A program made the translations under genes and the position numbers. From contig NZ_BCVX01000010.1 in the NCBI RefSeq assembly GCF_001591965.1, positions 124,001 through 188,000 of the forward strand: DNA of 64,000 nucleotides, in the 5' to 3' direction. Positions within the stretch are counted from its first letter, which is position 1, and the number at the start of each line of letters is the position of its first letter. The notes beneath the pieces were generated by a model. It worked only from the letters and a program-made list of their open reading frames with translations, ran no database searches and was not told the origin of the DNA. Source of the DNA: Lysinibacillus odysseyi 34hs-1 = NBRC 100172 (lineage in GTDB: Bacteria; Bacillota; Bacilli; Bacillales_A; Planococcaceae). This document shows positions 43,251 through 51,823 of this stretch, one piece after another.

Positions 43251-43919
43251 TTAAAAGGCATTTAAAAGCTTTGTCGGCGCATTATCGAATGGATATTGGG
43301 CGATAAAATCCGCTTGAAGAGCGAGCCTTTTTGTTCCATTACTAGCACAAGTAATAAGAGTTAACAACGTTTTATTCGGAATATCATCAATAATATAGAC
43401 ATCCGTTGGGGCAATGATATTTTTGGCTATTAATTTGTATTCATAAATAGTTGTCATATCCGTTATATAAATCGTGTCACCGATTTTCGTTTTATACAAC
43501 GGACTAAATAAAATATCTTTCTCTTCGAAATAATGACCAGCCAGGGCATAGTTTCCTTGCCCCATTTTCTGGGTTGGTTTCATTGTACCTGCTCCAACAG
43601 CAAGGGCAGTATTTCCAACCCCTTTGACGATGGGCAGCTGCATATCTACACTTGGCACAGCAATACTGCCTATAACAGGAATTTCATCTGTAACTGTTTG
43701 CGCTTTTAATACCTCTGCAATCGAAAGAGATTGCACAGCGTCAAATTCAAAATCAGTATTAGCCTGGTTGTTCTTTTCAATGTCCTCTATACTGTATTCG
43801 GCAGTGTTTAACTGGTCACTCAAATGAGCAATGATAGCATTTTGAATAGGATTTATAAAAATAAGTAAAAGGCCAATAAGAAGCACACAAATAATTAAAA
43901 TTAGTTTAAGTTTATTCAT
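43251..43919 (-). CDS. Class A sortase
   Basis: A 222-residue membrane-anchored transpeptidase that cleaves a sorting motif and links proteins to peptidoglycan. One N-terminal membrane segment (LILIICVLLIGLLLIFI) precedes the sortase barrel with catalytic His (ALAGHYFEE), Cys (TLITCAS) and Arg (GTKRLALQ). The spacing and the TLITC form match class A. The start at 43919 is the best ATG, although its ribosome binding site is weak; a TTG 15 codons upstream is an alternative. It converges on the adhesin gene, whose LPQTD signal is its probable substrate. Confidence 0.9.
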   Translation of the reverse strand: MNKLKLILIICVLLIGLLLIFINPIQNAIIAHLSDQLNTAEYSIEDIEKNNQANTDFEFDAVQSLSIAEVLKAQTVTDEIPVIGSIAVPSVDMQLPIVKGVGNTALAVGAGTMKPTQKMGQGNYALAGHYFEEKDILFSPLYKTKIGDTIYITDMTTIYEYKLIAKNIIAPTDVYIIDDIPNKTLLTLITCASNGTKRLALQADFIAQYPFDNAPTKLLNAF

Positions 43920-44194
43920 TTCATATATCACATCCCAGTAGTGAAAATGAGGTTCTCTGTTCAATATGGTAAGCTACATTATGTAATTTTTTACCCTTTT
44001 ATGCAATTTATTTACACTCGTATATTCGTTTAGTTACCACATCCTCTTATATACCTTTTATCGGCGTTTATTCTCTTTTTACTACAGTTTCCAAATCTTC
44101 CTCCCTAATTCGCAGCGGGCAAAAACTGTCGAAGAAGACTTTTTCAATAAATATACGTTTCTGTTTCACCAAACACAGCCAGCCCTGTGCTTTA

Positions 44195-45061
44195 TCATTT
44201 TTTCTTTACTTGGAAAAGCTTATAATAACAGTCTTTATCAAGCCCCTCTAGTTCTAAATCAAGATCAAACCATTTCAATATTTTTTGGTCTATTTCTTCT
44301 ACAATAAAAGGCAGATCGTTCTCCGTCGCTATTTTCTTAATATCCATTGTCCGTTCCAAATTAGACTTCGTCACCATCGAGAAATGATAGACGACTTCAT
44401 TGTTTGAATTGCTAAGTTGAAAGATCACTTTCCAAACAAACCTTGTCTCATCAGAGGTGTTGGACAAACTTGCATAATGGACATAGGGTTTTACATACAC
44501 ACTTTCAATATCCTCATATGAAATAATATGCTTTTCCCCTTTCCAATTGCTTGAGACCAATCCTCTTTCTTTATGTATGCCTCTATAATCAGAAAACATA
44601 AGATAATTGAATCCAATTAATATAATAATGGTTCCAATAATTGCTGCATTTAATAACCCTTTTCGTTTTAATCCTGGATTAAGAAAACGACCAGCACATA
44701 ATAAGACCAGCAGCATAAAAATACCAAGTGACAAATCTCCCAGCATACCTGATGCTGGCTCATACATAATATACTGTTCATCTATAAACGTATTTTCCTT
44801 TAAATCGTTATAATATCCATGCAAATAGATTAATAAAGGAAGGATAAAAAAGAAAAATATATAGATAGCTACCCAACGCTTCCCATGATGCTTAAATTCT
44901 GTTTTTGAAGTTCTGCTTATTTGTCCCCAAACATAAAGAGGAATACCAATAATCCATAATATGATATTGGCAAAGATAAGATCCTCTCCAAAGGACAAAG
45001 CACAGCTAAAGGCTATTATCAAACTAAAGATAATGAGAACGATACCGCTGATTTTCCTCAT
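44195..45061 (-). CDS. Membrane protein of unknown function (288 aa)
   Basis: The N-terminal 165 residues have four to five membrane segments (ISGIVLIIFSLIIAFS; WVAIYIFFFFILPLLIYL; LGIFMLLVLLCAG; AAIIGTIIILIGF), and the C-terminal part is a soluble alpha-beta region (SYEDIESVYVKPYVHYASLS ... FIVEEIDQKILKWF) reminiscent of a bacterial PH-like domain. I do not recognise the family. AGGGGGGTG precedes the ATG. It is flanked by a sortase gene and a YfiT-type gene on the same strand but with long gaps, so it is probably transcribed alone. Confidence 0.72.
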   Translation of the reverse strand: MRKISGIVLIIFSLIIAFSCALSFGEDLIFANIILWIIGIPLYVWGQISRTSKTEFKHHGKRWVAIYIFFFFILPLLIYLHGYYNDLKENTFIDEQYIMYEPASGMLGDLSLGIFMLLVLLCAGRFLNPGLKRKGLLNAAIIGTIIILIGFNYLMFSDYRGIHKERGLVSSNWKGEKHIISYEDIESVYVKPYVHYASLSNTSDETRFVWKVIFQLSNSNNEVVYHFSMVTKSNLERTMDIKKIATENDLPFIVEEIDQKILKWFDLDLELEGLDKDCYYKLFQVKKK

Positions 45062-45392
45062 TTTTGCACCCCCTGTTCAGCTGCAAGTTGGTTACTCTCT
45101 TTTCAGACTATCATATTAATCAAGTACAGTTTTTTTAAACATATGAAATTTATTACTCATAGACTGCTGCACAGAAGGAGCCTTGCTATTACGTATTTTC
45201 TCTTCATTTGCAACCAGCTCCCAAGTGAGACTACAGCAGTAAAATGACCGCTTAGCTGTAATTTCGCCGTAAAAAATACACCCTGATTATTAGATTCCCT
45301 ATCTAATGATCAGAGTGCGGTTCATTATCTAAAGCTCTTTAGTTTAAAACCAATGAAATTCATGTCAGCGTTATCCAAATGTTTTTAAAATC
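45062..45392. other. Intergenic region with one terminator
   Basis: No gene. It holds the hairpin at 45279-45317, and the stretch nearest 45062 is the promoter region of the membrane protein. Confidence 0.55.
45272..45317 (-). terminator. Terminator of the YfiT-type gene
   Basis: On the minus strand CACTCTGATCATTAGAT pairs with ATCTAATAATCAGGGTG (two mismatches), followed by TATTTTTTA. Confidence 0.8.
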
Positions 45393-45902
45393 CTACTTTG
45401 ATAGGGCAATTTTTATGTGGGCTAAGTGATGCTCTTCATGCCAAGCTAATTTTGCCACTTTAGCTGCTACGGTAATTTCACCATTAACCTGATGAATAAA
45501 AGTTCGCTTTAATTGTTCTTCAGTTAAAGCATGCCCTAGAGCTACGATATGCTCATTTATACCTTCCAGTATCTTTATAGAAGGCTCTACGGGAAGCTCT
45601 GTATCCGGTAGAACTGCCCATTTATCCTGATCAAAAGCTGGTGCTGTCGGATTTTCATCCGTTAAAGCAATCTTAAGGCGCAAATACATATTCAGTTGGG
45701 AATCCATAATATGATGAACAAGCTGACGCACGGTCCAGCTGCCGTCACGATATGTTTTGCTTAATTCCTCATCGCTTAATGATCCGACTATCTCTCTTAA
45801 TCGAGTTGTGTACGTTTCGATTTTCTTCAGCCAGTCCTGAACATTTTCTAATGTTACTTTTTCAGGAACCTGCAATTCGCCAATTGGGTATTTTACATCC
45901 AT
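45393..45902 (-). CDS. YfiT/BstA-family bacillithiol transferase-like protein
   Basis: A 169-residue DinB-fold protein. The start DVKYPIGELQVPE and the core SWTVRQLVHHIMDSQLNMYLRLK then AWHEEHHLAHIKI supply the three metal-binding histidines of the YfiT family. B. subtilis YfiT (BstA) conjugates bacillithiol to electrophiles, so a detoxification role is likely, fitting the quinone-stress genes elsewhere in the window. The ATG at 45902 is preferred to an upstream TTG because GAGGGA lies at better spacing. It is monocistronic. Confidence 0.88.
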   Translation of the reverse strand: MDVKYPIGELQVPEKVTLENVQDWLKKIETYTTRLREIVGSLSDEELSKTYRDGSWTVRQLVHHIMDSQLNMYLRLKIALTDENPTAPAFDQDKWAVLPDTELPVEPSIKILEGINEHIVALGHALTEEQLKRTFIHQVNGEITVAAKVAKLAWHEEHHLAHIKIALSK

Positions 45903-46052
45903 TTTCAAATCCCTCTTCCTTATCCTTTATTTGAGTATTACCTGCCGGACATCAATCTTGTAAACTCCAGCATGGAAAACTACTACTAGCAAGTATTAAG
46001 TATGCGGCAATAAGTTTTTCACATTGAAGTAATCCGCTAAGAAATGATCAGT

Positions 46053-46532
46053 CTAAAAGGCTATATAAAACGGGTGAAGGCTTTGATCCAGACAGTATTC
46101 GATTCTTTGGCGGAAATTCCCCGCCGTCACCATTACCAAAGCCTCCTCAATGGGGAAATAACCCACTTCAAGACTTTCTATCGAAGTAGCCGGTTTTCCT
46201 CCAATAGGCTTCGCCAGGAAAAGCGTATTACAAATTGATTTTTTTACATTTTGGAATATCCCGCAAAATTTTACGATTTCAACATCTATCCCCGTTTCCT
46301 CTTTTGTTTCCCTAATGGCTGCCTCTTTTAGAGATTCTCCTTCTTCAACCTGCCCGCCCGGCATCTCCCAGCCTCTTAAAGGTCCCTTGATTAGCAGAAT
46401 TTCCTTTTTATCATTTAGTACAATGGTTGCTGCTGAAACAATATGCTTTGGTGGTGTATAAACCGCTTGAGTACCTTGCTCCAATAAGCCCCCTCCCCAT
46501 TTGTTCAAATACAAACCTGCTGCTTTATACAT
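46053..46532 (-). CDS. NUDIX hydrolase
   Basis: A 159-residue pyrophosphohydrolase with a complete Nudix box, GGQVEEGESLKEAAIRETKEETGI (about residues 58-81), where the Glu residues bind Mg2+. The flanking strands (IVLNDKKEILLIKGP; GWEMPGG) resemble MutT/ADP-ribose-type enzymes. The ribosome binding site before the ATG is weak, so the exact start is uncertain. The substrate cannot be inferred. Upstream and downstream genes are separate units. Confidence 0.87.
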   Translation of the reverse strand: MYKAAGLYLNKWGGGLLEQGTQAVYTPPKHIVSAATIVLNDKKEILLIKGPLRGWEMPGGQVEEGESLKEAAIRETKEETGIDVEIVKFCGIFQNVKKSICNTLFLAKPIGGKPATSIESLEVGYFPIEEALVMVTAGNFRQRIEYCLDQSLHPFYIAF

Positions 46533-46863
46533 CTACCCTATTATTATAAGTTCAACAAATAAAGTGCTTTTCCTTCTTCGAAAGCGGTATCCGTCCATTA
46601 GACAAAATGGAGGGGTAGTGCCCATCTAAAGACACCTTTCCTGTAATCACCCATTCAATAATTATGTATTTCAAAAATCATTTTTAACTGTATCCCTATT
46701 AATTCTTCTAGTGCGGGAAATCTACTGATTACCCTATGAAACCGTCTCTGTTTTTCTCCTTGTAAGGGCATAATAAATAGTGGTGAATTACTTTAAAAAG
46801 GTAATCCACCACATCAACATTTTACTGTTATATAGCTGCTTAACATAATCTTGCATGTCCTTT
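46533..46863. other. Intergenic region with a hairpin
   Basis: No gene is visible. It contains the hairpin at 46780-46812 that follows the second sigma cassette. Confidence 0.55.
46780..46812 (-). terminator. Probable terminator of the second sigma cassette
   Basis: GTGGTGAATTAC pairs with GTAATCCACCAC (one mismatch) around a nine-base loop, about 50 bases past the last gene. The T tract is poor. Confidence 0.55.
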
Positions 46864-47079
46864 TTATATTGCATGCTCCTCTTCATTTGTGCAGAAGAGA
46901 CTTTTCGGTTCCTTAAATCGAACATTCTTCAAAGTATTTAATGATAATTCATATAAATGCTGTTTTAAATCATCACGTAATTCGGGTTTTGTTTGAAACA
47001 ACGAGTAATAAATGATTGGTTCAATCTTTTTTATTAATTGCTGAATTTCCTTTTCAGTAAAATCTCCAGTTTGGTTCAA
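46864..47079 (-). CDS. Small RsoA-like protein of the second sigma cassette
   Basis: A 71-residue helical protein (EKEIQQLIKKIEPIIYYSLF, then ELRDDLKQHLYELSL) in the same position as the region-2-like protein of cassette 1. The DDLKQHL segment aligns with the region 2.2 motif, but less well than its counterpart at 3.1 kb. It starts with TTG, seven bases after GAGGGG, 11 bases beyond the YvrJ stop. I infer a sigma partner subunit; no direct family call is possible from sequence alone. Confidence 0.55.
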   Translation of the reverse strand: MNQTGDFTEKEIQQLIKKIEPIIYYSLFQTKPELRDDLKQHLYELSLNTLKNVRFKEPKSLFCTNEEEHAI

Positions 47080-47090
47080 TTGTCATCCCC

Positions 47091-47246
47091 TCATTTCTTT
47101 TCTAGGTTTCCAATAATTTTTGTTAAATTATCAATCGAGACCCGTAATAACTCTAGCCGATTTTCAAAGCGAACTAACAAGTATATTGTAATCGCTACCG
47201 GAAATCCAAAATTGCCTATAATTTGTATGAATTCCTGATCCATCAT
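47091..47246 (-). CDS. YvrJ-family small membrane protein (cassette 2)
   Basis: A 51-residue peptide with the YvrJ hallmark IGNFGFPVAITIYLLVRFENRLE: one membrane segment ending in an Arg/Glu-rich amphipathic helix. Its ATG overlaps the TGA of the sigma gene (ATGA), with GGGAGG in the sigma 3' end acting as ribosome binding site. It is about as close to the YvrJ pattern as its paralogue at 3296-3463. Function unknown; a membrane tether or anti-sigma-like role is as possible as a holin role. Confidence 0.82.
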   Translation of the reverse strand: MMDQEFIQIIGNFGFPVAITIYLLVRFENRLELLRVSIDNLTKIIGNLEKK

Positions 47247-47785
47247 TCCAATGCCTCCCTTAACTTTTGTAAAGCCTTCCTATGGCTTTTTGTTATTGCT
47301 TGTTGTGAAACATTGTATTTTTCTGCAATCATCGTATCGTTACAGTTGAGTACGTAACGATAGTAGAGAATCTCCTTTTGTCTATCTGATAATCCCCGTA
47401 CAGCCTTTATGAGCAAACCATCCGTAATAACCTCCTCTATATTTACTTCAAGGGCTAGGTCGAAATGGTATTCAGCATTTTCATCTGCAATCATATCGAG
47501 TAAAGTAATATTTTCCTCTGTCGGAGCGTTTAATATCACAGGCTGTTTATTTTCAAGTTCCCGCCTTTTTTTATCAAAGCGGCGTGATTCAAAATAAATA
47601 ACCTTTTTTAAGTAACTAATTGCTAGGATCAGCTTAGTGTGAGTTGTAAAAGCTGCTTCAAGTTTCTCCTTATTGGCTAGCGTAGGTTCATTTATAAAAG
47701 TCATATAAATTTTTTCATTTTCTTCAGCCGCAACAAATGATTCAAAAATTGAACTATTGAGAATGGATTTGTTCAATTGATACAT
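47243..47785 (-). CDS. Sigma-70-like factor of the SigO/UviA type (cassette 2)
   Basis: A 180-residue sigma-like protein. Region 4 is clear: LSDRQKEILYYRYVLNCNDTMIAEKYN then VSQQAITKSHRKALQKLREAL, sharing VSQQAITKS and the following AL-K-R pattern with cassette 1. The central motif RRFDKKRRELENK also matches. There is no obvious region 2. AAGGGAGGG precedes the ATG, and a GAACATATGTTC palindrome lies 32 bases upstream of the start. The two sigma proteins are paralogous but have diverged well, so they are not a recent duplication; both cassettes keep the same three-gene order. Confidence 0.82.
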   Translation of the reverse strand: MYQLNKSILNSSIFESFVAAEENEKIYMTFINEPTLANKEKLEAAFTTHTKLILAISYLKKVIYFESRRFDKKRRELENKQPVILNAPTEENITLLDMIADENAEYHFDLALEVNIEEVITDGLLIKAVRGLSDRQKEILYYRYVLNCNDTMIAEKYNVSQQAITKSHRKALQKLREALE

Positions 47786-47816
47786 AATTACCCTCCCTTA
47801 ACAATAAAACAAAAAG

Positions 47817-47828
47817 GAACATATGTTC
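47817..47828 (-). promoter_or_regulatory. LexA-like palindrome upstream of sigma cassette 2
   Basis: GAACATATGTTC, a perfect 12-bp palindrome identical to the core of the site at 4037-4052, in the same relative position before the paralogous gene. Flanks are G and T, so it deviates slightly from the full CGAAC...GTTCG LexA consensus. Confidence 0.6.
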
Positions 47829-48076
47829 TATTCGAATTTAAAAAAAAGAAAGGAAATTCTCTGGATAATTTTATTCCCTCCTATTTTATAAGGGAAAATA
47901 AGTAAATAAAGCACAACTTATTCAGCAATTTTTGTGAGGTAATTTAATTTTAACGTATTAAGAAAATTATTCTATACCTCTAAAATCCTAAGTTTCAAAT
48001 ATTATAAAATGTCTGAATTTAATTTGGATTTATAAATAATTAATGATATTCTATATTTATATTAAGGAGGAATAAT

Positions 48077-48580
48077 ATGAAAAAAATGATTTTTACTGTA
48101 ATTATCTGTTTCTCATTATTTTTAATTGGCTGTTCAAATAATGAGGATAATAGTTCTTCAATAAAGGATTACGAAGCCCAAATTGATGAACTTCAAACAG
48201 AAAATGAGCAATTGAAAGAAGAAATTCAAAAATTGAACAGCGACTACAGTGTTTATCTACAGCACGCTGATAAGACCTCACGGGATATGATGAGGTTGAT
48301 AAATGAAGAAAACTATGATCAATTGAAAACAGATTATAACGCTGAATTCGAAATAAAAGATGGAGAAATAATATTTACTGCACCTGAGAATGTAAATAGC
48401 GCTGGATTTCCTTTGGAGCAATCGAATTTCCCTATGTCAATTTCAAACTTTAACGTCCAACCTGAAAATGTAGAAATTGGATATTATTTAGACGACCTAA
48501 ACAGTGATGAAAGATTTTTAATTACTTTTGTATATGACCTGGACGGAAACTTCCAATATATCTATGTGGGAGACGTTTAG
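48077..48580 (+). CDS. Lipoprotein with coiled coil, unknown function
   Basis: A 167-residue exported protein. The signal peptide ends in the lipobox LIGC, so the mature protein should be anchored to the outer face of the membrane. Residues about 30-60 form a coiled coil (ELQTENEQLKEEIQKLNSDY), followed by a small alpha-beta domain with no recognised family. AAGGAGG precedes the ATG, and a 17-bp terminator follows, shared with the convergent amidase gene. It is monocistronic. Confidence 0.83.
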   Translation: MKKMIFTVIICFSLFLIGCSNNEDNSSSIKDYEAQIDELQTENEQLKEEIQKLNSDYSVYLQHADKTSRDMMRLINEENYDQLKTDYNAEFEIKDGEIIFTAPENVNSAGFPLEQSNFPMSISNFNVQPENVEIGYYLDDLNSDERFLITFVYDLDGNFQYIYVGDV

Positions 48581-48588
48581 TAAATAAG

Positions 48589-48629
48589 AAAACACCGAGT
48601 ATTAGATTACAGCTAATACTCGGTGTTTT
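48589..48629. terminator. Bidirectional terminator
   Basis: AAAACACCGAGTATTAG pairs perfectly with CTAATACTCGGTGTTTT (17 bp) around a seven-base loop between the convergent lipoprotein and amidase genes. Confidence 0.92.
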
Positions 48630-48637
48630 AGGTTTTA

Positions 48638-49234
48638 TTACATTAAAGGCAGGCTATCTACATAGTTTTTAATACCTTCTGCAATAGCCTTTCCAGCTGT
48701 AGTGCATTTAGCATCGGTATTTAATTTGCCAGCATCCGCAGTATTGCTTAAAAATCCAACTTCTACTAGAATGGCCCAAGCTTTATTATCCCGGTATAGG
48801 ACTCGTAAATTATCTCGATCTACAACTGGTGTTGAGCGTTGATTCATTCCTGTACGTGACGCTACAATTTGGTTAACCTTTGCAGCTAGGGCTTTATTGT
48901 GGCTGCTTGCTTCTGGATGAACAAGTGTCTCTACTCCGTTAGCCGACGTACTCGTAGCAGAGTTGTTGTGAATACTTACGAAGACATTAGCCCCAAAAGA
49001 ATTAGATCCGTTAACACGAGCATTCAGATCCTCGGCTAACGATGATGTTACCAAGGCTGACGCGGTTGTTCGACTCATTTTAGTTGTTGCACCATATGCT
49101 TTTAATTGTGTATTACAAGCATTAGCAATTTTTAGCACAACATCACGCTCAATCAGCCCATTTCCTGATGCCCCCGGCCATGGAGTCCCATGCCCCGGAT
49201 CAATATAAACCTTTGTGTTTTGAATATTTGCCAT
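48638..49234 (-). CDS. N-acetylmuramoyl-L-alanine amidase without signal peptide (CwlC-like)
   Basis: A 198-residue Zn-dependent amidase (Amidase_3) that cuts the bond between muramic acid and stem peptide. Zinc ligands appear in YIDPGHG, GLIERD and FVSIHNN, and the catalytic Glu in LVEVGFLSN. There is no signal peptide or wall-binding domain, as in B. subtilis CwlC, which accumulates in the mother cell and helps lyse it at the end of sporulation. A phage endolysin is the alternative, but no phage genes are nearby. AGAGGTG precedes the ATG. Confidence 0.88.
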   Translation of the reverse strand: MANIQNTKVYIDPGHGTPWPGASGNGLIERDVVLKIANACNTQLKAYGATTKMSRTTASALVTSSLAEDLNARVNGSNSFGANVFVSIHNNSATSTSANGVETLVHPEASSHNKALAAKVNQIVASRTGMNQRSTPVVDRDNLRVLYRDNKAWAILVEVGFLSNTADAGKLNTDAKCTTAGKAIAEGIKNYVDSLPLM

Positions 49235-49371
49235 ATTAACAGCACCTCTTTCAGATTATTTGAGCAAGGAATCAAAGTGATTGACTTGCTGATATTAATA
49301 GGTATTTTTGAAAGAGGACGCACAACCTATCGGAAAGATATTTCTTTTCTAATTGTTTTACTTCTTATCAA

Positions 49372-50247
49372 TTAAAGTATATTAGTACATTTTTTAATAG
49401 TATTGATAAATTCTCTTACAACAGGAGGTAATGTTTTCTTTGGTCTAGTAACTACGATTATTTCACGCGATGGTTCGGGTAAGAGAGGTTTTACCGTTGC
49501 ACCTTGCAAATCATCAGGTAAAGCTAATTCAGGTATAATTGTAATTCCTAAACCTTCACGAACCATTGCAATAATTGTTTGATTATCTGCTACACTAAAT
49601 TGTACATTTGGGGAAACATCATGTTCTTTTAAAAATGTCTTTATGCTAATCTCGCATCCTGAGCGGGGCATAATAAAATCTTCCCCTTGAATATCTTTCA
49701 CATTTATCTGTTCAAACTCTTTTAAGTGATGATTATTAGGTAATATAATTACAAACTTATCATTTACTAAAGAGATATATTCCAAATTAGCAGTGCTATT
49801 GTTTAACGATGTAAAACCTACATCCACTTTTCCCTCCTCTACCCACCGTGTAATTTGTTGGTAGCTACCCTCGTAAAATTCAACTTCAATTCCTTTGAAT
49901 TCTTTTCTAAAAGCAGACATTATTCTCGGTAGCATTTTCGATGAGAAGCTTGAAAAGCTACCAACTCTAATTCTTCCTTTTTCAATACCTAAAATTGAAG
50001 CAGTTTCTTGTTTAATACTTTCCGCTTCAGATATGATATTTCTCATATTTCTTATGATACGTTCTCCGCTATCTGTTAATGAAATTCCATTTCTCCCTCT
50101 ATTTAAAAGAACAATACCTAGTTCCGACTCTAATGAAGATATATTATGACTGATGCCAGACTGTGTCATGCCTAGCTGTTCCCCTGCTCTAGTGAAATTC
50201 CCCTCGTCCACTACTTTAATAAATACTTCTATTTGGAAAAGATTCAT
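49372..50247 (-). CDS. LysR-family transcriptional regulator
   Basis: A 291-residue regulator: N-terminal winged helix (FTRAGEQLGMTQSGISHNISSLESELG) and a two-lobed effector domain (about residues 90-290; RVGSFSSFSSKMLPRIMSAF). GGAGG before the ATG at 50247 sets the start; a longer frame has no such site. It is divergent from the PhzF-like gene across 125 bases, the normal place for a LysR operator, so it probably controls that gene. The effector is unknown. Confidence 0.92.
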   Translation of the reverse strand: MNLFQIEVFIKVVDEGNFTRAGEQLGMTQSGISHNISSLESELGIVLLNRGRNGISLTDSGERIIRNMRNIISEAESIKQETASILGIEKGRIRVGSFSSFSSKMLPRIMSAFRKEFKGIEVEFYEGSYQQITRWVEEGKVDVGFTSLNNSTANLEYISLVNDKFVIILPNNHHLKEFEQINVKDIQGEDFIMPRSGCEISIKTFLKEHDVSPNVQFSVADNQTIIAMVREGLGITIIPELALPDDLQGATVKPLLPEPSREIIVVTRPKKTLPPVVREFINTIKKCTNIL

Positions 50248-50372
50248 GTAATACCTCCACACATCATTTATCGTTACATTAGAATTACTCATACCTATGA
50301 TGCTAAACATTAATTTTACTTATCTATTTTATCATAATACAATAATTAAAAAGTTTGAGGAGGAATCGTATA

Positions 50373-51272
50373 ATGTCTAACAATATAAATGTTTTCTATG
50401 TGGATGCTTTTACTAGTGAGGTTTTCGGAGGGAATCCTGCTGGAGTTATACCGAATGCGGAAAGCTTAACAGACATAGAAATGAAAAAAATCGCTAATGA
50501 GATAAACCTCTCAGAAACAGCTTTCCTTATGCCTCCGTCTAAAACAAATGCGGATTTTCGAATCAGATATTTTACGCCAACAGAAGAAGTAGATTTCTGC
50601 GGCCATGCTACTTTAGGTACAGCATGGTTAATGGCCACTATGTACAATTGGGTGGATAAAAAAGAACAGATTATCTTTGAAACTAACATAGGGCTAATCC
50701 CCGTAAAATGGATTTTGGAAGACAATCAATTGAAGACAGTATCCATGACTCAAGTCAGTCCGCAAGTCAATGACATAGAAATTGATCCTCAAGTTGTAGC
50801 TGAACTTGTCGGCATACGTGGCACGGATATTGATGATAGATATCCAATAAAAATAGGAAACACCGGGGTATCACATCTTCTTGTCCCAGTAAAAACACGA
50901 CGAGCTATTGACGAGGCAGAACCTAAATTAAATGACTTAAAAAAGATGAATAAGGACTACAACATATCCACCACACATCTCTTTACCTTTGATACACATG
51001 GCGAATTTGATATTTACACTAGGGATTTCTGCCCTAATATAGGAATTGATGAAGATCCCGTTACGGGAGCAGCAAACGGGGCATTAGCTGGTTATTTATA
51101 TTTAGAAAATATCCTGTCTATTAAAGAGTCACACCAATTAATCGTCGGTCAGGGGCATGCTATTAACCGGCCTGGAATGCTTTATGTAACGATTACTCCT
51201 ACTAATGGAATGCCCATTATTGAAGTTGCAGGAACAGCAGTTGTTTCAATGACTGGAGAAATATTAGTATAG
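50373..51272 (+). CDS. PhzF-family isomerase/epimerase
   Basis: A 299-residue enzyme of the PhzF/diaminopimelate-epimerase fold. GGNPAGVI opens the fold, Glu48 in NLSETAFL is the catalytic acid/base of the family, and DEDPVTGAANGALAGYL is the conserved second-half motif. PhzF itself isomerises a dihydroanthranilate intermediate, but most Bacillus homologues, including this one without phenazine genes nearby, have no known substrate. The start at 50373 follows GAGGAGG; the TTG at 50355 lies upstream of that site. LysR-type control is likely. Confidence 0.9.
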   Translation: MSNNINVFYVDAFTSEVFGGNPAGVIPNAESLTDIEMKKIANEINLSETAFLMPPSKTNADFRIRYFTPTEEVDFCGHATLGTAWLMATMYNWVDKKEQIIFETNIGLIPVKWILEDNQLKTVSMTQVSPQVNDIEIDPQVVAELVGIRGTDIDDRYPIKIGNTGVSHLLVPVKTRRAIDEAEPKLNDLKKMNKDYNISTTHLFTFDTHGEFDIYTRDFCPNIGIDEDPVTGAANGALAGYLYLENILSIKESHQLIVGQGHAINRPGMLYVTITPTNGMPIIEVAGTAVVSMTGEILV

Positions 51273-51408
51273 ACACGTTTATTTATAAAGCCTCAATTAA
51301 ATGTATTACTGGGTTTACAATTGCGATACATGCTTGAATTCGGAGATCTTCTTCATAGGAAGCCATTTATTTGATTGTGGGTTACTTTATCAGGAGGATA
51401 AATTATAC

Positions 51409-51477
51409 ATGAGAAAAGTAAAAAGATGGAAGATATACTATCATGAGATTATAAAAGCTATAGGGCTATATAAATAG
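51409..51477 (+). CDS. Possible 22-residue basic peptide
   Basis: AGGAGG lies 11 bases before an ATG that opens a 22-codon frame rich in Lys, Arg, Tyr and Ile (MRKVKRWKIYYHEIIK...). No family is recognisable. The strong ribosome binding site in otherwise non-coding DNA is the only evidence; it could equally be the surviving 5' end of a lost gene. Confidence 0.3.
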   Translation: MRKVKRWKIYYHEIIKAIGLYK

Positions 51478-51631
51478 GAAAGATAAATTTAGATCAAAAT
51501 TCCATTCAGATATTTACCCTTCGATTTAACTGAATGTTCAGTCGAAGGAATTCGGTTTATCAGGTGAATATGTTAGAAAAAACAAATTTTCTCCGACAGT
51601 AGGAAAGCTACAGCCATATAATATTAAAAAT

Positions 51632-51663
51632 ATCCCTTCGGATAAAGTATTATTCGAAGGGAT
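51632..51663 (-). terminator. Terminator of the SUKH gene
   Basis: ATCCCTTCG pairs with CGAAGGGAT around a 14-base loop, and on the minus strand ATTTTTAAT follows. It lies 160 bases past the stop. Confidence 0.65.
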
Positions 51664-51823
51664 GAAACAGTAAAAATCTATTTCAAGACTACAAGAAAAA
51701 TTGGCCTAAAATAAAGCATAACCTAAAACATATTGCTAATAATTATTCTAAGACAAAAACATCGGAACATTTTTATAAAAAGCATGACTTTGTTTCAATC
51801 GTTACCCAGTGTGCCAAAAGTTC

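Larger units (their letters stand above)
51273..51823. other. Intergenic region with hairpins and one tiny frame
   Basis: It contains a 22-codon frame with an ideal ribosome binding site (51409-51477), a hairpin at about 51518-51547 (CCTTCG...ACTGAA/TTCAGT...CGAAGG) and the terminator at 51632-51663. Confidence 0.5.
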
